Part shown: positions 43,052 to 53,774 of the stretch, in pieces
Position numbering within the stretch: the stretch's first letter is position 1
Layout of the letters: each line of letters starts with the position of its first letter
DNA from: Zarea fungicola
Taxonomy: Eukaryota; Ascomycota; Sordariomycetes; Hypocreales; Cordycipitaceae
NCBI GenBank assembly: GCA_900169235.1
Contig: FWCC01000157.1
Coordinates: forward strand, 1 to 64,000
DNA length: 64,000 nucleotides
Direction of reading: 5' to 3'
Program-made: the position numbers and the translations under genes
Notes under the pieces: model-generated
What the model saw: only the letters and a program-made list of their open reading frames with translations
The model's database searches: none
Told to the model about the DNA's origin: nothing

Positions 43052-44116
43052 CTAAAACAGTGGGAAAGATGCGATATCGTCATAGTTAACATTTGTCTCC
43101 TTACACTCAATGCGACTGGTGCAGGTTCCAAACGCACGATCCCACACTCGCGACTGTTTGCCATAGTTGTGGCTGTTCTTCCAACCAGTGCGGTGATGAA
43201 GGTCGTGGTCTTCCAGTGCCAGCTCCAATCCAAAATATCCCAGCAAGCCTGAAATCGGGGACGCGGCGTAGAGATGAATGCGCAGGCCAGAGTGGCCAAG
43301 CAGCTCGGTGAACCAAACATATAGGTGGGACATCCAGAAAGCGTAAAAATCCATCTCCAGTCCGATTGCCTTCATGGTGAAACAAGCCAGGAAGGGAATG
43401 ACGGCAATGTCAAATACTTCCTGTTCGGTATCGGCAAAGATGGTCAAGAGAGCGTTGGGGTGCTTGGTGAGATGATGGGTTCGGTGGAACTTCCAGAGAA
43501 AGGTAATTTCGTGCATCAGACGGTGGTACCAGTAGAACCAGAAATCGGTAACGATTGGGTACAGCGCGGCCTGCAGCGGCAGCCAGGCAAGATTGATGGA
43601 GCTGGGCGCCAGATCGGATCGGTAAGCTAGGAGAATAAGAACTGCTGGGCGGAAAGTAATAGCAAGAAGCAGCGAGTGCGCGACCTTTTGCACCGTGGCA
43701 TCAGGTACGTCATCTCGTGAATGTTTGTCGCCATCAAGATATCCATGGCGGTGACCGAGTCGCCGAAGCATGCGAAGTTCATGGATACCTATAGCAGCCA
43801 TCGCGAACCCATAGTACAGATACGCCACGCCGATAGGCATGTTCCAACCAGTCAGCTTGAACAGGGCTTGGTGGCCTATCAGGGGAATAGCCCCCCAGAA
43901 GATAACGAAAGCGTTCATCTGCCAGTTGGGTAGATATGGAACTGGATCCGTCTTCTGATGAACTGGGACGGGAATGTCGAGATGGGATTGATGGATATCG
44001 AGAATGCCAAAGAGGTGGTGAGCCATGGTCCAGCCATCTTTGTTGGGATCAAGTCGCCACGTCGACTTGATGGAGTCTTTTGGGTTACGTTGTATTGTGG
44101 TTGTAGTGCTAGTCAT
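43052..44116 (-). CDS. Membrane fatty acid hydroxylase / sterol desaturase superfamily enzyme
   Basis: A di-iron membrane oxygenase that hydroxylates or desaturates a lipid, sterol or other hydrophobic substrate in the ER. It has 354 residues and no intron, with the ATG at 44116. All histidine boxes are present: HRLMH at 198-202, HRTHH at 211-215, an additional His in GHSG (about 275) and HDLHH at 304-308. Hydrophobic segments precede each pair, as in the ERG3/ERG25/FAH family (PF04116). The N-terminus is Thr-rich and hydrophilic. It is not a full match to canonical ERG enzymes by length or context, so a specialised role in the neighbouring gene group is likely. It closes the seven-gene tailoring block. 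Confidence 0.92.
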   Translation of the reverse strand: MTSTTTTIQRNPKDSIKSTWRLDPNKDGWTMAHHLFGILDIHQSHLDIPVPVHQKTDPVPYLPNWQMNAFVIFWGAIPLIGHQALFKLTGWNMPIGVAYLYYGFAMAAIGIHELRMLRRLGHRHGYLDGDKHSRDDVPDATVQKVAHSLLLAITFRPAVLILLAYRSDLAPSSINLAWLPLQAALYPIVTDFWFYWYHRLMHEITFLWKFHRTHHLTKHPNALLTIFADTEQEVFDIAVIPFLACFTMKAIGLEMDFYAFWMSHLYVWFTELLGHSGLRIHLYAASPISGLLGYFGLELALEDHDLHHRTGWKNSHNYGKQSRVWDRAFGTCTSRIECKETNVNYDDIASFPLF

Positions 44117-46013
44117 TTTGACAAATTTTCTCTGAAAAAATAACGACTTTCAATGAAAGAATCTTCAGGTCCGGGGTAATATGATGACTTAAATGTAAAA
44201 ACATACCCTACCCAAGGCCAGCGGCAGGGGCGGAGGCGGAAGCGGTTGTACCATTTATTTTCACCACCAACTTTAATCTTCCAAGCAGTTTACCCCACAC
44301 AGCGACTCACGACCATCAAGCTTTGTCAAGTATGACTGGCCCCAGCACCGTTTCATTAGTTAAGTGTGTGGAGGATTGGCATGTGATTTGGGCTCTCCCC
44401 CGCCTCTAAGAGTAGGCTAGTTTGTGCGGCTTCAGCCCAATTGCACCTCGCTCAGAGGGCACTCCCAAGTCCCAGGCGTGTTTTACGCGTGGTTAAGCTG
44501 CCCAACAAAAACGGGCTCATGGATTTAACGGCAGTTTTGAAATGGGCAAGGTGGAGGCTCCAACGTCATCTTGGACACTGAACAGTACCTTGTGTCTATG
44601 GCGTCAATTGTCTGGTGAACATTTACGCCATTCCATACGGACCAACACGCGCCAGAAATGAAACGTCGCCGCTGCATGAGCAGAACAATTTTCAGTGTCA
44701 TGGCTCGGCAGGCTCTTGACATGTATCGTACTATTCTTTAAACAGCTTTGACTTGGAATTGGGACGTAATCTGTCGGTTTGAAACGCACCTGCCGCGTCA
44801 GCTACCCATTCCACAAGTGCAAACCAACTACCGGGTCAAGAGAATGCAAGATTTTTATCATGTGAATATAAGATTTAATCATACGAGAAGCAAAAGGCTA
44901 AGACTTACATGCTTGCATGGCTATGGAGTAGACCGGGTGGGTAGCATCATCAACATCACGCCGTTTCTCCGCTGCATCGTTTCTCCGCTGCATCACTTCC
45001 CAAGCGCAAGCATCAGGTGATGGATGACATGAGATCCACAGATCCATTCTGGTTTGCTATTTGGCAACGTTCTCCAGTCATACAGCAAAAGACTGAGGAA
45101 CTCTGGGAATGGTTTTATTTGTTTTACGCCCAAGGCCCACGATACCCGCAAAACGGGCCGAGCGGAGGCGCGACAGCCCCCGACTCCGTTTGGTGTTGGC
45201 GACCCAAACAGGAAACTCCAAACTTAAGCCTAGGTACGCGCCAGTTTTCTCCAAGTTTGTAATGTTTACGTTATTTACCTCGAGCTCTAGTCCATGCCTT
45301 TGAGATGTATGATACCCACAGCCGTGTAAACAGCTACGTGCCGGATCTGCGTCTGGGAGAAACTATGCTGTTAGTAAACGACACGGACAAAGACGAAAGA
45401 ATCGCAAAACATCAGAGCATACCGACCATTGGATTGCAGCTGATTAGATTTGGACAACATCTTTGTTACTTGATGATGCTAGCTTCTCATGTCATGATAA
45501 TACTGCATTCGGCCAGACTGCGGGCGTCAACTTAACAGCCAAAGTAGAAGACACCTACGGATTGATAATGAACAATTCAGCCGTATGGCCGGTCTTGTGA
45601 GTCCACAACTCCAAATCACATGCTGGACTCTGCCAGGTTGGTCTCGATGGAAGTACGAAGAGGACCAGACAACTACGTCAGCTCAGACGCTTCGTGCGAG
45701 CGTGATAAGTGGCCGTCGTTGCTTAAGTGTTTCATTTGGAGTGGCAGCTCCATATCACAAAGGAAATGCATGTGCTCTTGCTACCCTGCTTGTTTGGGGC
45801 CCAGAAAAGACGCCTTTGCGAAAGGATGCGCTGTACGGGCCTTGATTTTGGCTGCTACAGTGAGCTACAGAGGAGGATTACGAAGCCGCACTAGACTGTC
45901 TGTCAGTGAAGAATAGACAATCGCAATGCGCGAAGTGGAAGACTCAGTTGTTAAAGGTCGTGTTAAATATGTTTTCGCACCTTGATAATAATACATCTTC
46001 AGTGTCCTCTTTC
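44117..46013. other. Intergenic, 1.9 kb without a recognised gene
   Basis: No domain-bearing frame was found. The only structural item is a perfect 16-bp tandem duplication at 44962-44993 (CGTTTCTCCGCTGCAT twice). The left 300 bp should be the promoter of the hydroxylase gene. Confidence 0.5.
44962..44993. repeat. Perfect 16-bp tandem duplication
   Basis: CGTTTCTCCGCTGCAT occurs at 44962-44977 and again at 44978-44993 with no mismatch. It lies in non-coding sequence and looks like a recent slippage product. Confidence 0.85.
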
Positions 46014-47629
46014 TCAATCTTTCTCTTTGTCCGCATTATATGCTTCTCTCAGGTTGTCTATGTATGCCTCTCGTTCCTCTAATTTCGCATCAATTAGACT
46101 CGACGCGTGGAAGCCCCAATACCAATAAAACACGTCATCAAAGATCTGCATCTCCGGATGATCCTTGTTGAATAATGGCTGAATATGCCTGTTAAACAAG
46201 TTGAACATGCCTTTTGGTATCGTCACAGAGTGGAAGTACCAGAAGCTACCTTTCTTCCATGTATTGCGCTGTGCTTCTGCTTGCCACGTCACGCCGTTGC
46301 GCTGAATCTCCTCGTCCTTGTATATTTCCAGGTATTCCTCCAGAGTCTGCTCATACTGTTGAATGAGGCTTGGGTCTTTGAATCCATCTACCGCCTTTGA
46401 CGTGAGCCAGAACGGGGGCAGTTGCATATCTGCTGGCACGGTATGTGCCCACTCTAAATCGATGATTGCTTTGATATTCCATTGTTCGTCGACAAAAATA
46501 TTGTTTTGGTGCAAATCACTCAGAGTCAAGTAAAAGGGACCCTGGCGATAGTCTGGGTCTATAAAGTGATGCATAGTGGCCCGCAGCGCAGTGAGGGCAG
46601 CCATCTGTCTGCGACCGTCTTCAATATCCAAAACTGAGTTTGGCTGATTCTGTAACTTGGACGATTGAAGTGATAATAAATCAGAAACGTAGGAATCGGT
46701 GTCGAGGTATGTCCGCTGCCGGGGAATTCTTGTGGGAATCCCTTCGTTTTCCACCATATGCATGTATAAATTAAGTGGACGATTGGTTAAAGAGATCGTA
46801 TTATCAGTCTGAAGCGATAGGGAACCAATTCGAGGTTGCGCGACTGCATTCATCGACAGTGCTATCTGTGCCAGCCCACGAAAGAGATTTTTCTTATGTT
46901 CTTCATCTTGATTATGCTTGTGCCAGGAAGCTGCCAGGCTTTTTCCTGCAGCTTCACTAATAAGAAGGAACCCAGAGGCAAGGTTATGTTGAAGCCCAAG
47001 CCTGAGGTACTTGATGGGGGTTGGGCGGCCAAGCAGCAAAGAAAATAGGCGGTTGGCTTGCCACCAAATCCTGTGCCACCAGGGCGCTGCATGGAGACTT
47101 GTGAACTGGAGAAAGTTTAGTTAACCGTGTCAAGTTTCTTTTTTTTTCTTAAAATTATGGAAGGTATTCATACGACTGAACCGTCAGGCAATCCGAATGC
47201 TAGTAGTTCTGGGACTGGCACATTGGGGCAATGCTCTTTTAACCATACATAAACAGCGACTTCAGTTCGGATTTTTTCTTCCGCGTTTCCAGGGAAATGT
47301 TGCTCTCCAATCCGATGCAGAAAAGGAAGCCGAAGATATACATTTTCAAAAGGCAGCCGTACAAGGATAGCTGCGTTGAAGCTGCCAGATCTCCAAATCT
47401 CGGACGGAGTGATGCGACACCTTGGGACCCGACAGATTTCGCAGATCATGCGCTCTAGGGAATCTTTTTGCACATTTATAGACGAGTAAAACTCTTGTTT
47501 CAACCTGGGGTAGTGCAAGGAAACCAGCTTGTTTTCCTCACTTTCGATAGCCGCCACCAGGGATGATGTGTCGCTTGGCCATGATTCTGGTGACTCAGAC
47601 GTTACTTCAGATGATGTTGAATCCAACAT
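46014..47629 (-). CDS. APH-like phosphotransferase (aminoglycoside/choline kinase-like fold)
   Basis: A kinase-fold enzyme that phosphorylates a small molecule; many fungal members are uncharacterised. Exons are 47174-47629 and 46014-47105 (68-bp intron, GTATGA donor, TCCAG acceptor), giving 515 residues. The junction restores GSVFTSLHAAPWWHRIWW, a segment that often follows the N-lobe in this fungal family. The catalytic loop is SDLHQNN (Asp349, Asn354) and the metal-binding Asp368 lies in IIDLEW, matching the Brenner-type motif of APH enzymes. The C-terminal 130 residues are helical and charged. Its position beside a tailoring block would fit a detoxifying or resistance kinase, but the family is large and often unrelated to clusters. 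Confidence 0.88.
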
Positions 47630-48108
47630 GATTCGTTCTGATGCTCCATTGTAAGAGAATCAAGATGGCAATACAGTTCTCGAGATGTGCTTGTTGCCAA
47701 ACAAGTCGCCACTCCCTCGATGCCTGAACCCCCTGACCTGAAGCCAGCTTGCAGGATCCACTCTTTTGGCATTGTCTCGGTCCTATTATTGACAAAAAGG
47801 AACAGCCGCAGTGTCATATTTCACTTCAGTTAAGAGTTTGTGTTACCCATGCCTACCAGCCATGATTTACAATGGTTATGCCTGTTTATCGCCATAATGG
47901 CAGACTCTTTAGTGGTGTTGCTCCATGAATTTAACAACTAGTACGCGTACTCCACCCTGTTGGGGCTCTAATATGCAAGGTATTGAGGGAGGGAAATAGA
48001 CTATATGGATGTGAGATCATTATTGGACTAAGTGGTCGTAAGGACGGTAATAAGTTACATCAACTTTTTGTGTAGTTTCCGCTTTGCCGCGTGCTTCAAT
48101 AAACACCG
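47630..48108. other. Intergenic, no gene recognised
   Basis: The promoter of the APH-like gene and the 3' region of the small basic gene. A 50-codon minus-strand frame continues upstream of the chosen APH start, in a different frame, and was not accepted. Confidence 0.5.
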
Positions 48109-48590
48109 TCATTTCTTCTCCCCGCTCTCGCTAGACTTGCCCTTTCCTTTCCCCTTTGCACCTTTACGCCGCCTTTCTTGGGCCTGAGCCCCAGAGCTGG
48201 TCACAGTGCCAATATTTGGGTTATTTGCAATTTCCTGCGAAATCAAACGTCCCGTATTCTTGCCACGGGCATCGCGAGCTGACCACCCCGACGATACTAT
48301 TCGGCGCTCCGCAGACTCACGCTGTTCAAGCGCGTAGTGCCTATGGAGCAAAATCCATTTGCTTTAGTATTGCGCACTTCTCCATGCCATGGATCTGCAC
48401 GAGGGCTGTCCTACCAGTCTTCTTCCCAGAAGCTGTCTGGCAAATCTTGCCGGCTTGTCAATCTGCTGTAGTATGCTCGGCCGTCTCCGGCCACATTATG
48501 TGCGTAGTTTTCGTAGATGTGAATTTTATTGAGCTGCCAGAGGCCAAGTTGCTCGGCTTCCTGCTTGTTTTTCTTCGTGCTTTTACGCAT
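48109..48590 (-). CDS. Small basic conserved-looking protein of unknown function
   Basis: A two-exon gene reconstructed from the sequence: 48415-48590 and 48109-48340 (74-bp intron with a GTAGGA donor, TACTAAAG branch and CATAG acceptor), giving 135 residues. The N-terminus is MRKSTKKNKQEAEQLGLW and the middle contains YYSRLTSRQDLPDSFWEEDW. The splice joins this to HYALEQRESAERRIVSSGWSA. The C-terminal 30 residues are strongly Lys/Arg/Gly-rich and end in GEKK, like a nucleolar or RNA-binding tail. Well-formed ordered segments on both sides of the junction argue for a real gene. I do not recognise the family and give no function. Confidence 0.6.
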
Positions 48591-49465
48591 AGGCGTGATT
48601 ATTGTTGGTTACAGGACGAAGAAAAGATATATTCAGCTGTCAAACGTTTCCTGTGATCAGTGCAAGCCTCATCATGCATGCGGTCAGCTGGCCTGCGCGC
48701 TGCTGCCTGCAGCTCGTACACTTGGTGTTGGATTCTATTTCGGCGTGTCTTGTGTTACCTGAGCTTCGGTGTTTACTGGAGCCCGCGAGTTATTAATTGC
48801 TTCTGCGCTGTATGTCGTTGTTTCAGCACCTGAACACCTGGATGCAGATGACAAATGACAGAGCAGTTGAACGAGCGGGAAGAGCGCCGCAGACATATCC
48901 CCTTATCAAACTGTAATGAATAGACTCTAAATATGTAAATAAGCACGTTTTCTCCAAATCTGATTTTCTTTCCTTGCCTTCCACATGTTCGTTCTCCAAC
49001 AGCGTTTAGCGTGTGGTGAGTGTACATGTCAATATGTCCATCTGCTTGGTTGTTTACACATTTTCCTTTCGTAACGCAGGGCTCAATGAACATTCAAAAT
49101 TGCCGATTGCCCAATTTTGTAGATTCAATAGTTTACATTAGCCTAGAAATGCTGTGCTGTTGACGAGTTCGGCAATTGCCAATCAGCCAACCCAGGCGAC
49201 CGAACGAGCCCGAGAAATAACAGCTACACGACGTTGCCGCACCTTTTGCTTCTTTTCTTTGCTTCTTTTCTCTATAGCATAATTTTTGCTAAATCCTTAC
49301 TCATGATTACCTGCGGCCGGGGAAACAAAAATGCGTCTTCACATGCTACAGCTGCCAATGCGCTTCAGGGTCGAGTAAGTTCCATGATAGCTAACGTTTT
49401 ATCTGAGAATGCCAACCAACTTCTATTTACAAAAGTTCGCCCAATGGCCCAGCCAGGCCCTACAT
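48591..49465. other. Intergenic, no gene recognised
   Basis: Upstream region of the small basic gene and 3' region of the LPMO gene. No domain-bearing frame or repeat is visible. Confidence 0.5.
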
Positions 49466-50143
49466 CTAGGCACAGTTTCCAACAGGAGGGCAGGTGCTGG
49501 TAGACGTATTGTCCACATCAGGGCCAGGCTGGGGAAACGCAAGGTCGCAGCCCTCCGATGTACCGCATCCATTGCCAATGTTGGCCGCAAATATGGCAGG
49601 ACGGCCCGCAAACGGATTGCTGGGGCTACGGCGGCTTCGCTTTGCGTTTCCTCCGGCAATGGTAACGTGCGCGCAGTTCATGTACAGTTCACGATTGCCA
49701 ATTCGATTGTACCACGACCACGCGAAGAGCACCGTGTCACCTGCGGGCGTGTCGTTTGGCAGCGTAAAGCTCCAGTCGGCCATCAGCGGGCAGTTTCCAA
49801 TGTATGAGTGGATGACAGTCCACGAGGCACCTCGATCGTAGGAGAGTGAAGCCTGGCAGCTGCCACCCTCGTGGGTTGCGGACCCAACAATGGTCATGTT
49901 GTAGCTTTGACCTGGCTGCCAGGTGACGACAGACTGACCCTGCGGGGTATCCAAGAGGCTTTGGTAACCTTTGCAAGGGTAATTGTCACCGCTGGCATCG
50001 AGGGGGCTCGTCATGCTGTAGTCAATATCCGTAGTGTACGGGTTGTACTGGGAACGGAATGGTGGTGGCCAGCTCATTTGCATATGAGCTTGGGTCGTGG
50101 TGGCCAGAGCCAGAGCCAGAGAAGAGAGAATTGCAGTCTTCAT
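49466..50143 (-). CDS. Lytic polysaccharide monooxygenase, AA11-like (chitin-active type)
   Basis: A secreted copper enzyme that oxidatively cleaves polysaccharide, chitin in characterised AA11 members. It has 225 residues and no intron, with the ATG at 50143. The signal peptide (1-19, ending TTQA) is followed directly by His20, the N-terminal residue of the histidine brace. The second ligand candidate is His91 in ATHEGGSCQ. The PPPFRS and DIDYSM segments near the N-terminus and the WSWYNRIGNRELYMNCAHV strand match the AA11 pattern. The protein ends in a short Ser/Thr/Pro tail, without a chitin-binding or X278-like domain. A chitin-active enzyme could serve cell-wall remodelling, mycoparasitism or insect cuticle attack. 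A TATA-like TATTTAA lies about 108 bp upstream. Confidence 0.88.
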   Translation of the reverse strand: MKTAILSSLALALATTTQAHMQMSWPPPFRSQYNPYTTDIDYSMTSPLDASGDNYPCKGYQSLLDTPQGQSVVTWQPGQSYNMTIVGSATHEGGSCQASLSYDRGASWTVIHSYIGNCPLMADWSFTLPNDTPAGDTVLFAWSWYNRIGNRELYMNCAHVTIAGGNAKRSRRSPSNPFAGRPAIFAANIGNGCGTSEGCDLAFPQPGPDVDNTSTSTCPPVGNCA

Positions 50144-50249
50144 TTTTATGGCAATAGAATATGTTTCGAGCCACAGCTTTGGCGTTTTATGGACTTGGAG
50201 AATGAGGCCTGCCGAGAAATGAGGGTCTCGAATGCCGGCATTTCAGCGC

Positions 50250-50257
50250 TTTAAATA
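50250..50257 (-). promoter_or_regulatory. TATA-like element of the LPMO gene
   Basis: The minus strand reads TATTTAAA about 108 bp upstream of the LPMO start codon. Confidence 0.4.
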
Positions 50258-52271
50258 CTTATTTCGTACCCCGGATTATCTGTCGATCATATAGTATAGC
50301 CTCTTTGCCCGCTATCTACACTGATTTATTCCATCTTGAAGATGGAGTTCGGGATGGAGTCTTGTTGCCAAACACACCAGGGTTCACTCGGTCCAAAAGA
50401 GGAAGCTGCTAAAGTAACGTGGTGCCGTTGGGCCACTTGTTGTTTGATCGGCGCTTGAAATGACCGTAGCGCGGCGCTTTAGTAAGTTTAGATTAAATTT
50501 AGATTAAAAGTTCCCCGGTAGTTACTTGCAATTGCGACAGCACAATGGAACAACAAGGCTGATGCCACGTTGAACCCGCGATAATGCCCAGTTGGTAGTA
50601 GTACAGCTGCCTGAAATGGAAATGACGAGCCTTGGTGCCGAGTATTGCACAGAGATGCAACATGGAGAACCTGGTACCATTGTGCCACTGGTTTCATTGT
50701 TACCCCAGTTTGAAGACAATCCACCCAATTTCTCGTCATTGAATACATCATGTACATTAAATTGGGGAAGTGCCATGTAGCCGTTGCTCCGCGAGACCCG
50801 ACGCAAGGAAGTTTAGCTTGAGGTTACCATCAACAACTCTGCTGCGGCACATTCTAGACCACAGTTCTGCCATGTTAAATTCCGCGTTTCTATAAGAATT
50901 TAATAACTTTGGATTGTCTTTACACATGTTCCATGGTGTGAGCTTTTGGTTCAATTTGTAAAAAACAGCACTGTGCCAACAAAGCTTTGTTTCACATATC
51001 AGCCCCAACGACCATTATTAGCGCACCAAGGTTTTGATTCGGAGAATATAACCAATTGTCTTGAAAACGGGGTACAAATGGTCAAACCTGAGACGGAAAT
51101 GTAAAATTTTGACAAATGGAGAAGGTTTGCCCTGCTTCTGCGTTTGGCAATGTAAGTGAACTATATAGTACATGCGCGTGTGGTTAAGTAAGCAATCAAG
51201 AGCAGGCGAGCCAGACGTTATTGGTGTTCTACTGCCATCATCCTCTGCGCTCCGTAAAGCACTCCAATGATGATTAAATAATTGGGACGTTGATATGTTT
51301 ATATACATGCGCATTTTATCCAGATGAACTGTCTGGTATTGTGTTTTAGAAACAGCCTACCCTATATCAGCAAGGCCTGTGTACTAAAGCCTCTCTCTGC
51401 TGGAAAGACAGGCATTAGTATTAGGCGGAACGCGAGAACTACTGAGGAGAACAAGAAGCACTGATAGTAACTTGGTTACATTGAGCTGTCGATGGTTGGT
51501 TAAGCAACTCTTTAGCGTTTTGTGCTGTCATCCGAAAACAGGGCTTTCTTCCAGTTTCCTGTAAACCTGGAATGATCCGACTCACTCATGGCGGACGTGG
51601 ATTGCTTCAGTTGCCCTTCTGAGCTCAAAAATTACCCCCTCTTTAAAAAAAAAGGAAAGCAAAGAAAAGGGAGAAAAAGAAAATACATAAACACCCAGTT
51701 TTACCACGATACTGTAAACTGGTGGACGGAGTTGCCCCCCCGGAACATCGGTGAGCACGGCCGATAATGGAGGGTCAGGAACAGAGGGGAAAGAAAGATC
51801 GGCGTGGGCGTGAGATGGGCGTTCTATATTGGCTAAATACGCCGCGCGTCCGCCATTTCTTAAAGCCACTTTTTGAACACAGACCGCCGCAGTTTAGTCT
51901 AGAATGTGAAAAGCTCAGGCATGTTTTCAAGGCGGATAATTTGGTTCGCATTTTGCTTCCTGAGCTGCTTGTGGAGAGCCGAGCATTCGCCTCAAACCAC
52001 AACCATTTATCCACTTCCATGTAAGGCGGGCATTCAGCGTGGCGCATCGGCGACGGTTGAGACGGCATTGGATTCGATAGACCACTTCCTAGGCCGCCTT
52101 CTGTCGGCACTTAGACTGAGCCTTGATCGGCTATGTAAAGCACAAGAAGAATAGACCAAGGATTACAACCTGCTCAGGTGCCATGTCTAGCCCGTCAGCT
52201 CCCGCAAACGTACCCAATCTAGATAAGTTGCGGCTCCGCCAGCTGAGCCGGTTCCACAGCCTTTGGCAACA

Positions 52272-52282
52272 AATATATATAC
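52272..52282 (+). promoter_or_regulatory. TATA box of the small secreted protein gene
   Basis: AATATATATAC lies about 100 bp upstream of the ATG at 52378. Confidence 0.55.
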
Positions 52283-52377
52283 CGACATCTACGATCAAGT
52301 CCAGAGAAACAAATATCCAAACTTGATCTCTAGTACAAAAAACACATCAAAATTTGAAATAGACACAAATCTTGACA

Positions 52378-52806
52378 ATGCTCGCTCATCTGTTCTCCAT
52401 CGCCTTGGCCTTTGAGTTTGCTCTCGCGATCCCCGCACAGGAGCTTGAGGGCCTCGAGAAACGATGCACGGCCGTTGGCCAATCCTGCCGTCAAGGCCAG
52501 GTGTGCTGCTCTGGATCGGCATGCGCCTACACGAACTCAATTTGCACTGCTTACGGCACAGCTGGTCAATACTGCGGTAACGCCGTCCCTTGTGCAGCAG
52601 GACTTGCGTGCAGCACGTCCTCGTACTGCACCCCATATGGCACGGCTGGTCAATACTGCGGTAACGCCGTCCCTTGTGCAGCAGGACTTGCGTGCAGCAC
52701 GTCCTCATACTGCACCCCATATGGCACTAAAGGTCAATACTGCGGCAACGGTGTACCCTGTGTTGCAGGACTGAACTGCAACTGGCCGTCATACACTTGT
52801 GGTTAA
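52378..52806 (+). CDS. Small secreted Cys-rich protein with knottin-like unit and tandem repeats
   Basis: Family unknown. It has 142 residues and no intron. The ATG at 52378 gives a signal peptide of about 20 residues, followed by a short propeptide ending KR at 28-29, a Kex2-type site. The mature part starts at Cys30 and shows a C-x6-C-x5-CC-x4-C-x6-C pattern (Cys30, 37, 43, 44, 49, 56), the spacing class of inhibitor cystine knots. After this come three 28-residue units of the type GQYCGNAVPCAAGLAC, each with four cysteines. Units one and two are nearly identical in DNA; unit three is diverged and ends the protein. Size, Cys content and processing fit a secreted effector or antimicrobial-like peptide; activity is not predictable from sequence. 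Confidence 0.83.
   Translation: MLAHLFSIALAFEFALAIPAQELEGLEKRCTAVGQSCRQGQVCCSGSACAYTNSICTAYGTAGQYCGNAVPCAAGLACSTSSYCTPYGTAGQYCGNAVPCAAGLACSTSSYCTPYGTKGQYCGNGVPCVAGLNCNWPSYTCG
52555..52722 (+). repeat. Two near-identical 84-bp tandem coding units
   Basis: 52555-52638 and 52639-52722 differ at about two synonymous positions (GCA GCT against GCG GCT-type and TCG against TCA). A third diverged copy follows to the stop codon. Synonymous-only differences point to a recent duplication or gene conversion inside the secreted protein gene. Confidence 0.9.
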
Positions 52807-53774
52807 ATGTTGCGGGCGCATTGCATTTCAAGGAGGTTAGAGAACTGGGTCTTAAGGCTATGTCGGGACAGCAAGTCAAGCCAAGGAATGCGAAACATAC
52901 TGTGTACTTGGAGAGGAAATATAGACAGACAATAAATGAAACTTGGGACGTGTTCCATATTCAAAATTACCCAATGAAAAGCGAAAAAACCGCCACAAGG
53001 CGAGAATAGTGCTCCTCAGCACAAATGTGTGGACGATGTAGTAATCTGAAAGTCAGTGGTTGGCTCGGTTTCGGTGCTGCGACAAGTGACCCATAGGACA
53101 TGTGGACTTTGAAGTTATAGGACTAGATTTGGTTTATACTGAATGGAGAGCACTGTAACTAAGCTTAAATTCCTCCATCTTGGCAGCGGGTCGATTATTG
53201 TTGCAGAGTCTATGCTGAAATTGAGTCTGCCAATGTCAGCTCGATGACTACACACTGTATCTGGTGCCATAGATTTTTGATCTATTCAATAATTAATGGG
53301 CTTTCAAAACAGACATTGAGCATTGCGAGTAACACTTTACACAGTTTAGGTAGGCGACTCAATTCCTGCGGCAGATCCCTGCAGATTGATGGACCGATCC
53401 GAAGGCTGCCGAGCTACTGATCCACCAGCCAGACAATCATCGATTCCATCTTATATGCAGGCAGGCAAACTGGTGCACAAAAAGGGAACCCACATCAAGT
53501 CATTGTTATGTAATGTGTTATGACTTGACATATTGTATTATTCCACGTAAAAGTTGTCGCACCTCGCATCCGGTAAGCAGGTCTAAACATATTGGACAGG
53601 GGCAACACTTGGCAGCAACAAGACAACTACGCGTATAAGGGTAAATAATAAGATATTATGGTAAAACAGTGATTGCCGTTCCAGGGCCGGGATACGGGAG
53701 AAGAGAAAAGGTGTATACTACAACTGACTGGCAATAAACTGCTAAGACGGTGGCGAACTTGATAAAGCAACCAA
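52807..53774. other. Intergenic between convergent genes
   Basis: Nearly 1 kb of AT-leaning sequence between the 3' ends of the secreted protein gene and the permease gene. No gene or repeat was recognised. Confidence 0.5.

Larger units (their letters stand above)
50144..52377. other. Divergent intergenic region, 2.2 kb
   Basis: A spacer between the LPMO (-) and the small secreted protein (+). No supportable coding frame was found; the longest ones lack domains and cross both strands. The right 100 bp hold the TATA element of the secreted protein gene. Confidence 0.5.

Noticed and set aside
46014..47629. Antibiotic-resistance interpretation of the APH-like kinase
   Set aside because: The fold is widespread in fungi with unknown substrates; sequence alone does not support a resistance role.
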